Assembly (NCBI GenBank): GCA_947685225.1
Contig: CANTUV010000072.1
Span: 930,001-994,000, forward strand
Direction: 5' to 3'
Source of the DNA: Garcia nutans
Lineage: Eukaryota; Streptophyta; Magnoliopsida; Malpighiales; Euphorbiaceae
Length of the DNA stretch: 64,000 nucleotides
This document shows positions 49,114 through 62,399 of the stretch, piece by piece (positions within the stretch are counted from its first letter, which is position 1; each line of letters starts with the position of its first letter). Under the pieces are notes generated by a model. It was not told the origin of the DNA. It worked only from the letters and a program-made list of their open reading frames with translations, and did no database searches. A program made the position numbers and the translations under genes.

Positions 49114-50408
49114 GTATTAGTATATATTAGTATATATATTAGTATATATTAGTATATATATTAGTATATATATATAAGTATATATTAGTATATATTAGTA
49201 TATATACAAGTATATACAAGTATATATTAGTATTTATATTAGTATATATACAGGTATATATATTAGTATATATTAGTATATATATAAGTATATATTAGTA
49301 TATATAGAAGTATATAGAAGTATATATTAGTATATGTATATATTAGTATATACAAGTATATATATTAGTATATATACAAGTATATACAAGTATATATTAG
49401 TATATATATTAGTATATATTAGTATATATACAAGTATATATTAGTATATATATTAGTATATATATTAGTATATATTAGAATATATTAGTATATATATTAG
49501 TATATATTAGAATATATTAGTATATATATTAGTATATATTAGCATATATATTAGTATATATTAGTATATATAAGTATAATGGTTATATTAGTATATATAT
49601 TAGTATATATATTAGTATATATTAGTATATACAAGTATATATATTAGTATATATTAGAATATATAAGTATAATGGTTATATTAGTATATATATTAGTATA
49701 TATTAGTATATATTAATATATATATTAGTATATATAAGTATAATGGTTATATTAAGTTTATATTAGTATATATTAGTATATATAAGTATATATACTAGTA
49801 TGTATTAGTATATATTAGTATATACAAGTATATATATTAGTATATACAAGTATATATTAGTATATACAAATATATATATTAGTATATACAAGTATTTATT
49901 AGTATATATATTAGTATATATACAACTATATATTAGTATATATTAGTATATATATTAGTAAATATTAGTATATATATTAGTATATATACAAGTATATATT
50001 AGTATATATTAGTATATACAAGTATATATATTAGTATATATACAAGTATATATTAGTATATATTAGTATATATACAAGTATATATTAGTATATATATTAG
50101 TATATAAAAGTATATACAAGTATATATTAGTATATATAAGTATATATTAGTATATATATAAGTATATATTAGTATATATAAGTATAATGGTTATATTAAG
50201 TTTATATTAGTATATATAAGTATATATACTAGTATGTATTAGTATATATTAGTATATACAAGTATATATATTAGTATATACAAGTATATATTAGTATATA
50301 CAAATATATATATTAGTATATACAAGTATATATTAGTATATATATTAGTATATATACAACTATATATTAGTATATATATTAGTATATATTAGTATATATA
50401 TTAGTAAA
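49114..50408. repeat. AT-rich minisatellite, segment 2
   Basis: Same units as segment 1. The TAATGGTTATATTA variant recurs near 49577, 49670, 49741 and 50184. A block of about 190-200 bp at 49733-49935 is repeated at about 50173-50363, including a rare ACTAGTATGTATTAG unit and ACAACTATATATTAG. This shows growth by segmental copying. Confidence 0.95.
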
Positions 50409-52933
50409 TGTAACACCCCTACATTCAATACATGCACACTACAAACACCACAATGTAGTATACATGCACTAAACATAGAGATGCTACGGATTTTCTTAAC
50501 ATTTAAAACATTTTAAACCATACCATAATCTTTCAATTGTATACATTATAGAAAGATAAGTAGTTAACTTGTAATACAAAACTAAATAGATATATATAAA
50601 GATACATTTAGTTGTTACGCAGCGGAATTTATCAAATATTTACATATATGAAAACATTTAATTTCATATTTACAAATATACACATATGTACATTTAAAAT
50701 CATTACTTTACAAAATATAAAAGAGTTATACATGATTGGCAAGTCTCCTCTGATCTTTAAGTTCCCAAAATCAACTCTTCACTGTCTACTCTCACTCGGT
50801 CTCGAAGAGTTCTCGGGTTCAACCCTATTACCTGCGCGATCAAACACTATCGCGCTAAGCCAACGGCTTAGTAAGACAAAAATGTGCTAGTGTTATGCTT
50901 TAGTGCAATGCAATGCCAATTCTCAATCCATATTATACATGTAACATCATATATGCAAGGCTACAACATACCTTTACATTTCATATGCCTCATTAGTTAT
51001 TCATTTAACCATTCATGAACAACATTAAACAAATCATGACTCACATTAAACAAAGACAAGCATTGGGCCCAAGACACACTAATATGCCATTCAATTTTCA
51101 GAGTTAATGTTTTGGTTTTGTTATCACATTTATCAATATCATATACCCAACTAGGCTTCAAGGATTAGGTTCAACCAAGCTTCAAGGGGAGCAAAGCATG
51201 CTAAGCATCAACCCAACTTGGCTTCAAGAACCAACCCAACCTAGCTTCAAGGGTGGTAACATCTCAATTAGGCTTCAAGGATTCAATCCAACCTAACTTC
51301 AAGAGATTGTTACACTTATTAGGCATGCCACCAACAACAAACTCTGAAAATGGAATAACACATTAGCCACACAATTCATTTATTATTCAATTATCATTTC
51401 CATTTCCAATTCTCATCAACATTTAGGCAAACATGCCTTCTTTCTTTCAATTGCATCATCATAGCCAATCACAATGGCTTTGCATCATATCATTTCTTAT
51501 TTGAATCATCATAACATCTTTGATATAACATTTCAATATACATTACTCATGAAACACATTACCATTTACATTGCATAACATAATATTGTTCAATCTCAAC
51601 AATGCAATTAGGGCAAAGAACAATTTATATCATTTATAGCTTTATGATCTTCCACATCCATTTGATTAGGGCTTTCCATGCTTTAAGTATATTTAAAGTG
51701 TTTATGTTTAGGTTTAGGGACCAACCCACCTTTGAAGAACCAAAACAATACAATTAGAACAAAGAAATAAAACCCTAACCAACACATTTGAGGGACACGG
51801 GCAGCACCCTTGAGGGACACGGCCAAGCTTGTGGCCGTGTCACTCAAACCAATTGGACAGTAAGCAACACGGGCAAGGGACACGACCAAGCTTGTGGCCG
51901 TGTCTCCCAACACCAACATCCAGTAGTGAACACAGGCAATAGACACGGCCGTGTCTCCCAAAAATCCTTCCAACACGCCCAAGTTTTCTTGGCTTGGCCG
52001 TGTCTCTCCTTGCTTTTGGCCGTGTCATTTGAAAACCAAACCCTAAATGTGTCCAACAATCTTCTAAATGTATTTTAACACATCATGCACAACACAAATT
52101 CATTCAAATGGGTATACTCAACAACATAAACACATATCTTACACAATCATCACAATAATCACTTTAATAACACATTAACATCACAATTAAACACAACCAC
52201 TTCAAAACCCTAAAACCAACATCCTTCTCCATCTTCCAAAATCAACATCCTTCACTTCCAACACAACACCTATGTAACCTTTTAACTTAAAATCACTTTA
52301 ACACTTGAAAACACATCATAAACACATCTCATCATCAAATCCTACAAACCTTAATTCACTTCAAACACCCCTTCAAAAGAAAAGAAGAAATCAAGGAAAA
52401 GATCTTACCTCAAATGAAGAAATTTCACAAATCTTTAACCAAATCCTTTGATTGCTTCTTCAATTTGCTTCTAGCATCAAGAACACCTCTCTTTCCTTTT
52501 GGTTTTTGGAGAGCCGGCCACTTCTTGAAAGAAAGAAGGAAATGATGAAGACACAAAGTCAAATTTTGCTTTTAATCTCCACCAAGTTATCTTATCCAAG
52601 CAATTACCAAAATGCCCTCAATCATATAACTAACTTTTTGTCTCATATAAGCCCTTATATGTAATTGCACATTCCACATAAAATATCCTCTTATATTGAC
52701 TCTATATTTGACCAATTTATATGTTATATATATCATCATATACACAACATATACCATTCTCTCTAAACCCTAATTCTTTTCCCCAAAACACATATACACA
52801 AGCATTTACTTTCCAATATCTTTTCTCTTGCAATTTAACACATATATATTCAATCTAATATATCACTACAACAAAAAAACAACAACATCAACAACATAAT
52901 CAAAACTTCTAGAGCATATATGAGGACATTACA
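50409..52933 (-). repeat. F1b 3' LTR (2525 bp)
   Basis: It begins TGTAACACCCC on the plus strand and ends GAGGACATTACA. It holds the cassette (51079-51366), hairpins (50834-50871), palindromes (51795-52025) and a GAG|GTAAGA donor on the minus strand (intron side from 52408). Confidence 0.95.
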
Positions 52934-52952
52934 ATTCTCCCCCTCTAAAAAG
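52934..52952 (-). other. F1b polypurine tract
   Basis: Same sequence and position as in F1a, directly before the 3' LTR on the minus strand. Confidence 0.87.
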
Positions 52953-52980
52953 AAAATTTCGTCCTCGAAATTACCTGAAA

Positions 52981-55900
52981 TTAACTCTGAAACAACAGAG
53001 GATATTGCTCTCGCATCGTTTGCTCACTTTCCCAAGTTGCTTCTTCTTTCCCATGATTCTTCCAAAGAATCTTCACCAATGGTACTCTCTTGTTTCTCAG
53101 CTCTTTCACATCATGTGCCAAGATAGCAACTGGTTCCTCTTCAAAAGTCAAAACTGGGCTCACTTCGATAGATTCAATTGGCAACACATGAGATGGATCC
53201 GATCTGTACCTCCTCAACATAGAAACATGAAATACATTATGAATACGATCCAACTCAGGTGGCAAAGCAAGCCGATAAGCCACTGGCCCAACTCTTTCCA
53301 AAACTTCATACGGTCCAATGAAACGAGGACTCAATTTCCCTTTCCGACCGAACCTCAAAATCTTCTTCCAAGGAGACACTTTCAGAAATACCTTATCTCC
53401 AACATCAAACTCTATATCTCTCCTTTTCAGATCTGCATAAGACTTCTGTCGGTCTGAAGCTGCTTTTAACCTGCCTCGAATCAACTTTACTTTTTCTTCA
53501 GTTTCTTGAATCAAATCAGGAGCAACCAACTTATTATCTCCAAGCTCATTCCAACATAGAGGTGTCCTACACCGTCTGCCATACAATGCTTCAAACGGTG
53601 CCATACCAATGCTGGATTGGTGACTGTTGTTGTAAGCAAACTCCACAAGAGGTAAAAACCTATCCCAACTTCCAGAGAAATCGATGACACAGCTTCTCAA
53701 CATGTCTTCAATAATCTGTATCACCCTCTCTGACTGTCCATCCGACTGTGGATGAAAAGCAGTACTGAAGTGTAATCGAGAACCCAAAGCACTATGCAAA
53801 CTCTTCCAAAATCTTGAAGTAAACCTGGGATCTCGATCAGACACTAAAGAAGTTGGAACACCATGCAACTTCACAATCTCATGGATATACAACTCAGCCA
53901 ATCTCTCCAAAGAGTAATCCATCCAAACCGGAAGGAAATGAGCTGTCTTAGTCAATCTATCCACAATCACCCATATAGCATCATGCTTCTTTTGTGTCAA
54001 TGGCAAACCCGACACAAAATCCATCGTCACTCTATCCCACTTCCATTCTGGTACTGATAATGGTTGAAGCAATCCAGTTGGAACTTGATGCTCTGCTTTA
54101 ACCTTCTGACAGGTGAGACATTTCGACACAAAATCTTCAATATCTCTCTTCAAACCAATCCACCAGTAATGCTGTCTCAAATCATGATACATCTTTGTAT
54201 TACCCGGATGCATAGCAAACACTGACTGATGTGCTTCTTCTAAAATGACTCTTTTCAAATTAGCATCATCGGGTACACACAATCGGTTCTTAAACCAGAG
54301 ACTCCCATCACCTTTCACAACAAAATCTCTAGTCTTCCCATTCTTCCAATCTGAAATAATCTTTTGAATCTTCATATCAGTCAACTGAACCTCTTTGATC
54401 TGATCCAATAAAATTGGTTTCAAATGCAATTGTGTCAACAATGCACCATCATCACAAGGTACAAAACTGGCATGCAAAGCTCTCAACTCAACAAGCAACG
54501 AGAGCGAGTAAACAGTTAAACCAACTAAAGACTTTCGACTCAAGGCATCAGCAACAACATTTGCTTTACCTGGATGATAATCAATTAAACAGTCGTAGTC
54601 TTTAATCAATTCCAACCATCTCCTCTGTCAAAGATTGAGCTCTTTTTGAACACCCAAATATTTCAAACTTTTGTGATCAGTGTAGATAAAACATTTCTCC
54701 CCAAACAGATAGTGTCGCCAAATCTTCAATGCAAACACAATGGCTGCTAGCTCCAAATCATGGGTCGGATAGTTAAGCTCATGCGGTTTCAACTGTCGAG
54801 ATGCATAAGCTATAACTTTACCTTCCTGCATCAGCACACACCCCAAACCACTATGTGAAGCATCACTGTAAATCACATATGGTTTGCCTTCTACAGGTAA
54901 AGTAAGAACAGGCGCTTGAGTCAACATTTCTCTCAACTGCTCAAAACTAGCCTGACACTGATCTGTCCACAGAAATCTAACTCCCTTTCGAAGTAATCTG
55001 GTGAGTGGAGTAGCTATCAAAGAAAATCCTTTCACAAACCGTCGGTAATAGCCTGCCAAACCCAGAAAACTTCTAACTTCAGTCACAGACTTAGGTGGAC
55101 TCCAATTCAATATAGCTTCAACTTTTCTCAGATCAACTCTAATGCCTTCTGCTGAAACAATATGTCCGAGAAAAGCTACCTGGTCCAACCAAAACTCACA
55201 CTTCGACAGTTTAGCAAACAACTGCTTCTCTCTCAAAATCTGCAAAACAATCCGCAGATGCATATCATGTTCCTCTTCATTCCGCGAATACACCAGAATG
55301 TCATCGATGAAGACCACTACAAACTGATCCAGATAGGGTCTGAACACCCTATTCATCAAATCCATAAAAACTGCAGGTGCATTCCTTAGACCAAAAGGCA
55401 TAACTAGAAATTCATAATGCCCATACCTGGTCCGAAAGGCGGTCTTGGAAATGTCTTCAGCTTTAACTCTCAATTGATGGTACCCAGATCTCAAATCAAT
55501 TTTAGAAAACACAGCTGCACCCTTCAATTGATCAAAGAGATCATCGATTCTAGGCAAAGGATATTTATTTTTAATAGTCACCTTGTTCAATTGCCTATAA
55601 TCGATACACAACCTCATAGTACCATCTTTCTTTTTCACAAATAGCACAGGAGCTCCCCAAGGAGAAACACTGGGGCGAATAAATCCTTTATCCAACAACT
55701 CCTGCAATTGCACTTTCAACTCCCTCAATTCTGCTGGTGCCATTCTATAAGGAGTAATAGAGATAGGAGCGGTACCAGGCAATAATTCAATACCAAACTC
55801 CACCTCTCTCTCAGGAGGCAATCCTGGTAAGTCTTCTGGAAACACATCTGAAAACTCTGCAACTGTGGCAATGCTATCAATAGGAGAACCTCTTACTCTA

Positions 55901-57624
55901 GTATCTACCACATGAGCAAGACAGGCTTCACATCCCTTTCTAATTAACCTCCTGGCTGCAACAGCTGAAACAAATAAGGAGGCTAGCTGTTCCTGCTCAT
56001 TAGATACTATCACCTCTCTACCATCAACAGTTCTCAAAGAAACAATTTTCCTTTTACAGTCTACCACAGCTCCATGTCTAGATAGCCAGTCCATACCTAG
56101 AATCACATCATATTCCTTAAATGGCATCTCAATCAAATCTCCAAGAAACTCCTCACCTTGCACCCTCACAACACTATCTCGGTGCACCTTGCTCACAATT
56201 ACACTATGCCCTAAAGGATTTGTCACCAACACATCAAATCCTAGGGACTCAGCATGCATATCAGATACAGGCAAAATAGATGCACTAATATAAGAATGTG
56301 TGGAACCCGGATCAATCAAAGCAAGTACTGAAGTATCAAATAAAGAAAAAGTACCAGCTATGACTGCCGATGCATCTGGCTGTCTCTGGATAACATACAT
56401 CCTCTGGGAAGATCCAACCTCCTCTGGTCTACTCTCCCTGGATGTAGCACCTCCTCTAGCACTGAACCCAGATCTGCCTCTTCGGCTGTTACCTCTGCCT
56501 GTTCGACCTCCCCTCACACTAGGTCGAGAAGCTGCAGTATCAACTGACATCTGTTCTTGCCTCTCAGGACAATCTCTAACAAAGTGATCAGGCGATCCAC
56601 ATCTGAAACAAACCCCTGCTACACCAGTCTTCCAGCAAGGACCACCATGTGGCCTACCACAATGGATACAAACGGGTAAGGTGGATCTCTGAATCATAGG
56701 GGTCGGAGCACTTGCCACTGAAGCTACAGGTCTAAATCTCTGCCTCTGTAACTACACTGACCTACCAGCTGACCTCTGACTCCTACTAACTCTAGGAACA
56801 AAGCTTCCTTTACCTCTCTTAACAGAAGAAGACCCTGCCTCAAACTGGGGCCTCCTAACCCTAACCTCTTCCTCTGAAGCAGCTGCAATAACTTGAGCTC
56901 GCTCTACACTTCGAGCTGCTGCCACAAGCTGAGAAAAATCATGATATCTAGATCCAGCCACTAAGTACATGATAGAGGGCCTCAATCCTTCCTGAAACCT
57001 CCGGCATCTATCTATCTCATCAGCTATAATGCCACCAGCATAATGGCTCAATCTAATAAACTCAACCTCATATTCAGTTACAGTCTTGTTATCTTGCTTC
57101 AAGCTCAAGAACTCCATCTTCTTCATGTCCTTATACTCCCTAGGAGTATACTTCAGTTCAAACTCTCTCAAGAAATCAGCATATGACAAAGTTGGTGGAT
57201 CTTCCATAGAATGGGGCACTGTCCTCCACCAGTCATATGCATCCTTCTGTAGCAAAGATCTTGCATAATCAAACTTTTCCTCTGAGGTGGCTTGCAACTG
57301 AATAAAGATCCTCTGTACTTTGTCAAGCCACTGTTCTGCTACAGCTGGATCAATAGTACCAAGGAAATCCTCCGCTCCATACTTCCTTAGTTTGTCATAG
57401 TGCCTCACTGGCACCACAGGCTGAGGGGGTGGTGGCACTGGTTGCACTGGTGCTTGCCTCAATGCTTCTACCACATGCCTAACCCAAGCTGGCGGAACCT
57501 CCTCCCCAGCTGGTCTCCCCGACACCGAAGCAGGTGCTTCCCCAGCACTAACAACCCTAACTCCATCATCAGGGACAATACTCTCAGCACTACCCTCAAC
57601 TGACTGGCGTGAGTGAGAATCCAT
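52981..57624 (-). pseudogene. F1b gag-pol, two in-frame stops
   Basis: The same 4,644-bp frame as F1a, from ATG 57624-57622 to the stop at 52981. All domains are present: gag, knuckle CFRCGSPDHFVRDC, protease LIDPGSTHS, RT with FIDD at 55300-55311, RNase H, integrase (SDRDPRF, FHPQSDGQ) and chromodomain (TWESEQTM). Breaks are TAG 56752-56754 in gag before the knuckle (F1a has a Gln codon) and TGA 54628-54630 in RNase H (F1a has CGG). No indel was found. The second stop needs two C-to-T type changes, one on each strand. Confidence 0.93.
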
Positions 57625-57768
57625 CACAACCTAACACTGCAAACACAGTAGAATACTTCTTATTAAAGATCAGAGATTGCCAATCCCAAACATATATGTT
57701 ATTCAAAAACCATTTTTTTAAAAATCAAAATAGTCTTTTTCTTACATTTTACCTAGGTTGAGAATCTC

Positions 57769-57788
57769 AAACCTAGGCTCTGATACCA
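57769..57788 (-). other. F1b primer binding site (tRNA-iMet)
   Basis: Identical to the F1a site, seven bases inside the 5' LTR. A CTGTGTTTGCAG acceptor-like site ends at 57637, between it and the gag ATG. Confidence 0.9.
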
Positions 57789-57795
57789 AAACAAT

Positions 57796-60321
57796 TGTAA
57801 CACCCCTACATTCAATACATGCACACTACAAACACCACAATGTAGTATACATGCACTAAACATAGAGATGCTACGGATTTTCTTAACATTTAAAACATTT
57901 TAAACCATACCATAATCTTTCAATTGTATACATTATAGAAAGATAAGTAGTTAACTTGTAATACAAAACTAAATAGATATATATAAAGATACATTTAGTT
58001 GTTACGCAGCGGAATTTATCAAATATTTACATATATGAAAACATTTAATTTCATATTTACAAATATACACATATGTACATTTAAAATCATTACTTTACAA
58101 AATATAAAAGAGTTATACATGATTGGCAAGTCTCCTCTGATCTTTAAGTTCCCAAAATCAACTCTTCACTGTCTACTCTCACTCGGTCTCGAAGAGTTCT
58201 CGGGTTCAACCCTATTACCTGCGCGATCAAACACTATCTCGCTAAGCCAACGGCTTAGTAAGACAAAAATGTGCTAGTGTTATTCTTTAGTGCAATGCAA
58301 TGCCAATTCTCAATCCATATTATACATGTAACATCATATATGCAAGGCTACAACATACCTTTACATTTCATATGCCTCATTAGTTATTCATTTAACCATT
58401 CATGAACAACATTAAACAAATCATGACTCACATTAAACAAAGACAAGCATTGGGCCCAAGACACACTAATATGCCATTCAATTTTCAGAGTTAATGTTTT
58501 GGTTTTGTTATCACATTTATCAATATCATATACCCAACTAGGCTTCAAGGATTAGGTTCAACCAAGCTTCAAGGGGAGCAAAGCATGCTAAGCATCAACC
58601 CAACTTGGCTTCAAGAACCAACCCAACCTAGCTTCAAGGGTGGTAACATCTCAATTAGGCTTCAAGGATTCAATCCAACCTAACTTCAAGAGATTGTTAC
58701 ACTTATTAGGCATGCCACCAACAACAAACTCTGAAAATGGAATAACACATTAGCCACACAATTCATTTATTATTCAATTATCATTTCCATTTCCAATTCT
58801 CATCAACATTTAGGCAAACATGCCTTCTTTCTTTCAATTGCATCATCATAGCCAATCACAATGGCTTTGCATCATATCATTTCTTATTTGAATCATCATA
58901 ACATCTTTGATATAACATTTCAATATACATTACTCATGAAACACATTACCATTTACATTGCATAACATAATATTGTTCAATCTCAACAATGCAATTAGGG
59001 CAAAGAACAATTTATATCATTTATAGCTTTATGATCTTCCACATCCATTTGATTAGGGCTTTCCATGCTTTAAGTATATTTAAAGTGTTTATGTTTAGGT
59101 TTAGGGACCAACCCACCTTTGAAGAACCAAAACAATACAATTAGAACAAAGAAATAAAACCCTAACCAACACATTTGAGGGACACGGGCAGCACCCTTGA
59201 GGGACACGGCCAAGCTTGTGGCCGTGTCACTCAAACCAATTGGACAGTAAGCAACACGGGCAAGGGACACGGCCAAGCTTGTGGCCGTGTCTCCCAACAC
59301 CAACATCCAGTAGTGAACACAGGCAATAGACACGGCCGTGTCTCCCAAAAATCCTTCCAACACGCCCAAGTTTTCTTGGCTTGGCCGTGTCTCTCCTTGC
59401 TTTTGGCCGTGTCATTTGAAAACCAAACCCTAAATGTGTCCAACAATCTTCTAAATGTATTTTAACACATCATGCACAACACAAATTCATTCAAATGGGT
59501 ATACTCAACAACATAAACACATATCTTACACAATCATCACAATAATCACTTTAATAACACATTAACATCACAATTAAACACAACCACTTCAAAACCCTAA
59601 AACCAACATCCTTCTCCATCTTCCAAAATCAACATCCTTCACTTCCAACACAACACCTATGTAACCTTTTAACTTAAAATCACTTTAACACTTGAAAACA
59701 CATCATAAACACATCTCATCATCAAATCCTACAAACCTTAATTCACTTCAAACACCCCTTCAAAAGAAAAGAAGAAATCAAGGAAAAGATCTTACCTCAA
59801 ATGAAGAAATTTCACAAATCTTTAACCAAATCCTTTGATTGCTTCTTCAATTTGCTTCTAGCATCAAGAACACCTCTCTTTCCTTTTGGTTTTTAGAGAG
59901 CCGACCACTTCTTGAAAGAAAGAAGGAAATGATGAAGACACAAAGTCAAATTTTGCTTTTAATCTCCACCAAGTGATCTTATCCAAGCAATTACCAAAAT
60001 GCCCTCAATCATATAACTAACTTTTTGTCTCATATAAGCCCTTATATGTAATTGCACATTCCACATAAAATATCCTCTTATATTGACTCTATATTTGACC
60101 AATTTATATGTTATATATATCATCATATACACAACATATACCATTCTCTCTAAACCCTAATTCTTTTCCCCAAAACACATATACACAAGCATTTACTTTC
60201 TAATATCTTTTCTCTTGCAATTTAACACATATATATTCAATCCAATATATCACTACAACAACAACAACAACAACATCAACAACATAATCAAAACTTCTAG
60301 AGCATATATGAGGATATTACA
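57796..60321 (-). repeat. F1b 5' LTR (2526 bp)
   Basis: Pairs with 50409-52933 with few differences. One change (ATCTCGC for ATCGCGC at 58236-58242) breaks a pair in hairpin B. The donor GAG|GTAAGA starts at 59795, and the CAG|GTAATAGG junction is at 58219/58218. Confidence 0.95.
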
Positions 60322-60584
60322 GTAAATATTAGTATATATATTAGTATATATACAAGTATATATTAGTATATATATTAGTATATATTAGTATATACAAGTA
60401 TATATATTAGTATATATTAGTATATACAAGTATATATATTAGTATATATACAAGTATATATTAGTATATATTAGTATATATACAAGTATATATTAGTATA
60501 TATATTAGTATATAAAAGTATATACAAGTATATATATAAGTATATATTAGTATATATACAAGTATATGTAAGTATATATTAGAC
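60322..60584. repeat. AT-rich minisatellite, segment 3
   Basis: Last part of the array. It closely resembles 49954-50115, including a GTAAATATTAG start and a TATAAAAGTATATAC unit. It ends at about 60584. Confidence 0.93.
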
Positions 60585-61110
60585 TTATTTAGTTTTTGCT
60601 CAATCTAATTTTCATTAACATTAAATTTTATAATTATATAGGGTTCAATAGAAATTTATCACTACTAATTATTTAAATTGTATTGCCTTAAGCACTTATG
60701 GATGAATTATAAATTGAAATTTATAAGTCATCTATATAAGTGAATTTATAAAGTTAATTTAACAAAAATTTGAAAAATCCATTTTGTTTTAAAAGAGGGA
60801 TGTCAAAACTTCAAAAATTTTAAACACTTAAATTCCCCCCTTTATTTCCAAAAAAAAAAATTTCATTTGCCCCCATTTTGCCAAAAACACGGCCGTTTTG
60901 AAATTTTTATTATTAGCCAATCAATTAATATTCCCTCCTCTCTTCATTTTATCTCCTCTTCAAGCTTTCCTACAGAGCTTGGCTTCCTTTATACATCTCT
61001 CCAGAAAGTGAGTTTTCGCCATCAATTTCACCCCTTTTACATCCATTGTTAGCGCAATCTAATTCTATTTCTTCAGCCCTTACTTCTTTTCACCCCTTGG
61101 TGGTTCTAAA
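60585..61110 (+). promoter_or_regulatory. Promoter-like and 5' UTR-like stretch
   Basis: AT-rich up to about 60900. Then come AGCCAATCAA (60914-60923), which contains a CCAAT box, and a pyrimidine-rich tract (60931-60990) like the Y-patch of plant core promoters. The ATG of the next ORF is at 61111. No clear TATA box at a fixed distance. Confidence 0.35.
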
Positions 61111-62013
61111 ATGTGTATCCTTTTCTGGCTTGCCCACGTTTTTGTTCTAGCCCCATCGAAGCTCTACCGGCGAGAGACCAGCTTAAGGGCTTCTGCTCTG
61201 AAGGTTTGGAGGTTGTTCTGGGACTTTTGGTGCTTCAATTTTAGTCCAGGAAAGAGATCCTCGCTCACGCAGAAGTCTTCATCTATTTTTGTGGGGGCTA
61301 CCCCTTCAAGAGAGTTTAGATCTTGCTCTCTGGTTATCTTTTTAGTTTCTCTTCTATCTTTCTTATATGTGGATTTGGTTGATGTCATTTTTATTTCTCC
61401 AGTTAGAGTAGTTGCTGCATTTGCCTTAGACTGCTGCTCCCTGTTATTAATACTTGTGTTAAAGAACCAAATAAGGGACCTTTATACCTCCACAGTGGAA
61501 TATCTTACAGCAAAGGTATCAACAATTTCTATCTCTGTGTTTATTGATGGCCCCTTTTACACTGTGCTCTCATGGTTTTATTTCTTAAAAATATGTATTT
61601 CTCTTTCGCACAATTTCTTGGTCGATTTTTGTGGGACTGTCTTGTTCTTTAGTTCCCTCTCTAGGTCCAAGGATTGGACACAATTCTCTGTTTCTCACCA
61701 ATTGAGATTAGCCTTGCTACCCTTAAAGGTTAAACCGAGGATTGAACAGCCCAAGAAGACTTATGCTTGTAATGGGCTTTGGTTTAGATATGTAGTTTTT
61801 GTTCAAGGAGCTTCTGTCTATCCTTTAAAATGCAGCTTATTAAGTAGTTGTTTTGGCTTTGTAGCTGTTTGGCCAATTGGTCTCTTTGCATTTAATATTT
61901 CTCCTATTTATTATCATTTTGAAGCTCGTTTTTATCCTGGAGATATTATGCAATTTTTTTCTCTTTATTATTTGGTTCCAAGGCTCAATTTAACTATTGG
62001 ATTTCCCCAATAA
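61111..62013 (+). CDS. Unrecognised 300-aa ORF
   Basis: An ATG-started frame of 300 codons, long for this AT-rich window. It is rich in Phe, Leu and Ser, with hydrophobic stretches near residues 70-125 and 150-175. I recognise no family. A second open stretch in another frame continues from about 62028 to 62270 with a non-repetitive, protein-like composition (Trp, His, Tyr, Asp-rich), so the true frame may be split by a frameshift. It could be a captured gene fragment, part of a transposon or spurious. Confidence 0.3.
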   Translation: MCILFWLAHVFVLAPSKLYRRETSLRASALKVWRLFWDFWCFNFSPGKRSSLTQKSSSIFVGATPSREFRSCSLVIFLVSLLSFLYVDLVDVIFISPVRVVAAFALDCCSLLLILVLKNQIRDLYTSTVEYLTAKVSTISISVFIDGPFYTVLSWFYFLKICISLSHNFLVDFCGTVLFFSSLSRSKDWTQFSVSHQLRLALLPLKVKPRIEQPKKTYACNGLWFRYVVFVQGASVYPLKCSLLSSCFGFVAVWPIGLFAFNISPIYYHFEARFYPGDIMQFFSLYYLVPRLNLTIGFPQ

Positions 62014-62399
62014 TCCTTATATACTGGGGGATTTTGTTCACATGGATGGTATCCTTGTGTCTACCACAAGTTTGATGATTTTTTCACTAGTGAAGATGAT
62101 TACATCTCTTCTGATCCAGAGCCTCATCCATTTTGGCATCCACGACTCTCAACAAATCATTCATCAAGCAGCATTTGGATTGGGTCCCACGGTTCTAGCA
62201 TTTCTGCGAGCAAGCTTGTCTATTTTTCAAATCTCTATAGTCTATTTTCCAGTGTTATTTTGCCTTAATTACAATAATACCCAATTAATTGAACTATCTA
62301 ATTAATGGTTCATTATCTTAATTTGAGATTTTTTAATTTATATTTTTTATATTATTCTAGTAATGCAAGATTATGAATTATATGTTTATAATTTTACAG
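62014..62399 (+). other. Possible ORF continuation, then AT-rich intron-like sequence
   Basis: 62028-62270 is open in a different frame from the preceding ORF. 62271-62399 is AT-rich and ends TTTTACAG, a good 3' splice site for the exon that follows. Confidence 0.35.

Larger units (their letters stand above)
50409..60321 (-). mobile_element. F1b: second full-length F1 copy (Tekay-like)
   Basis: A 9913-bp element on the minus strand with LTRs of 2525 and 2526 bp, primer site, gag-pol and polypurine tract. Perfect 5-bp target duplications GTAAA (50404-50408 and 60322-60326) prove insertion into the minisatellite. Its LTRs differ from those of F1a mainly in one diverged block (about 51900-52440 against 2150-2640), so they are two subfamilies. 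Confidence 0.97.
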
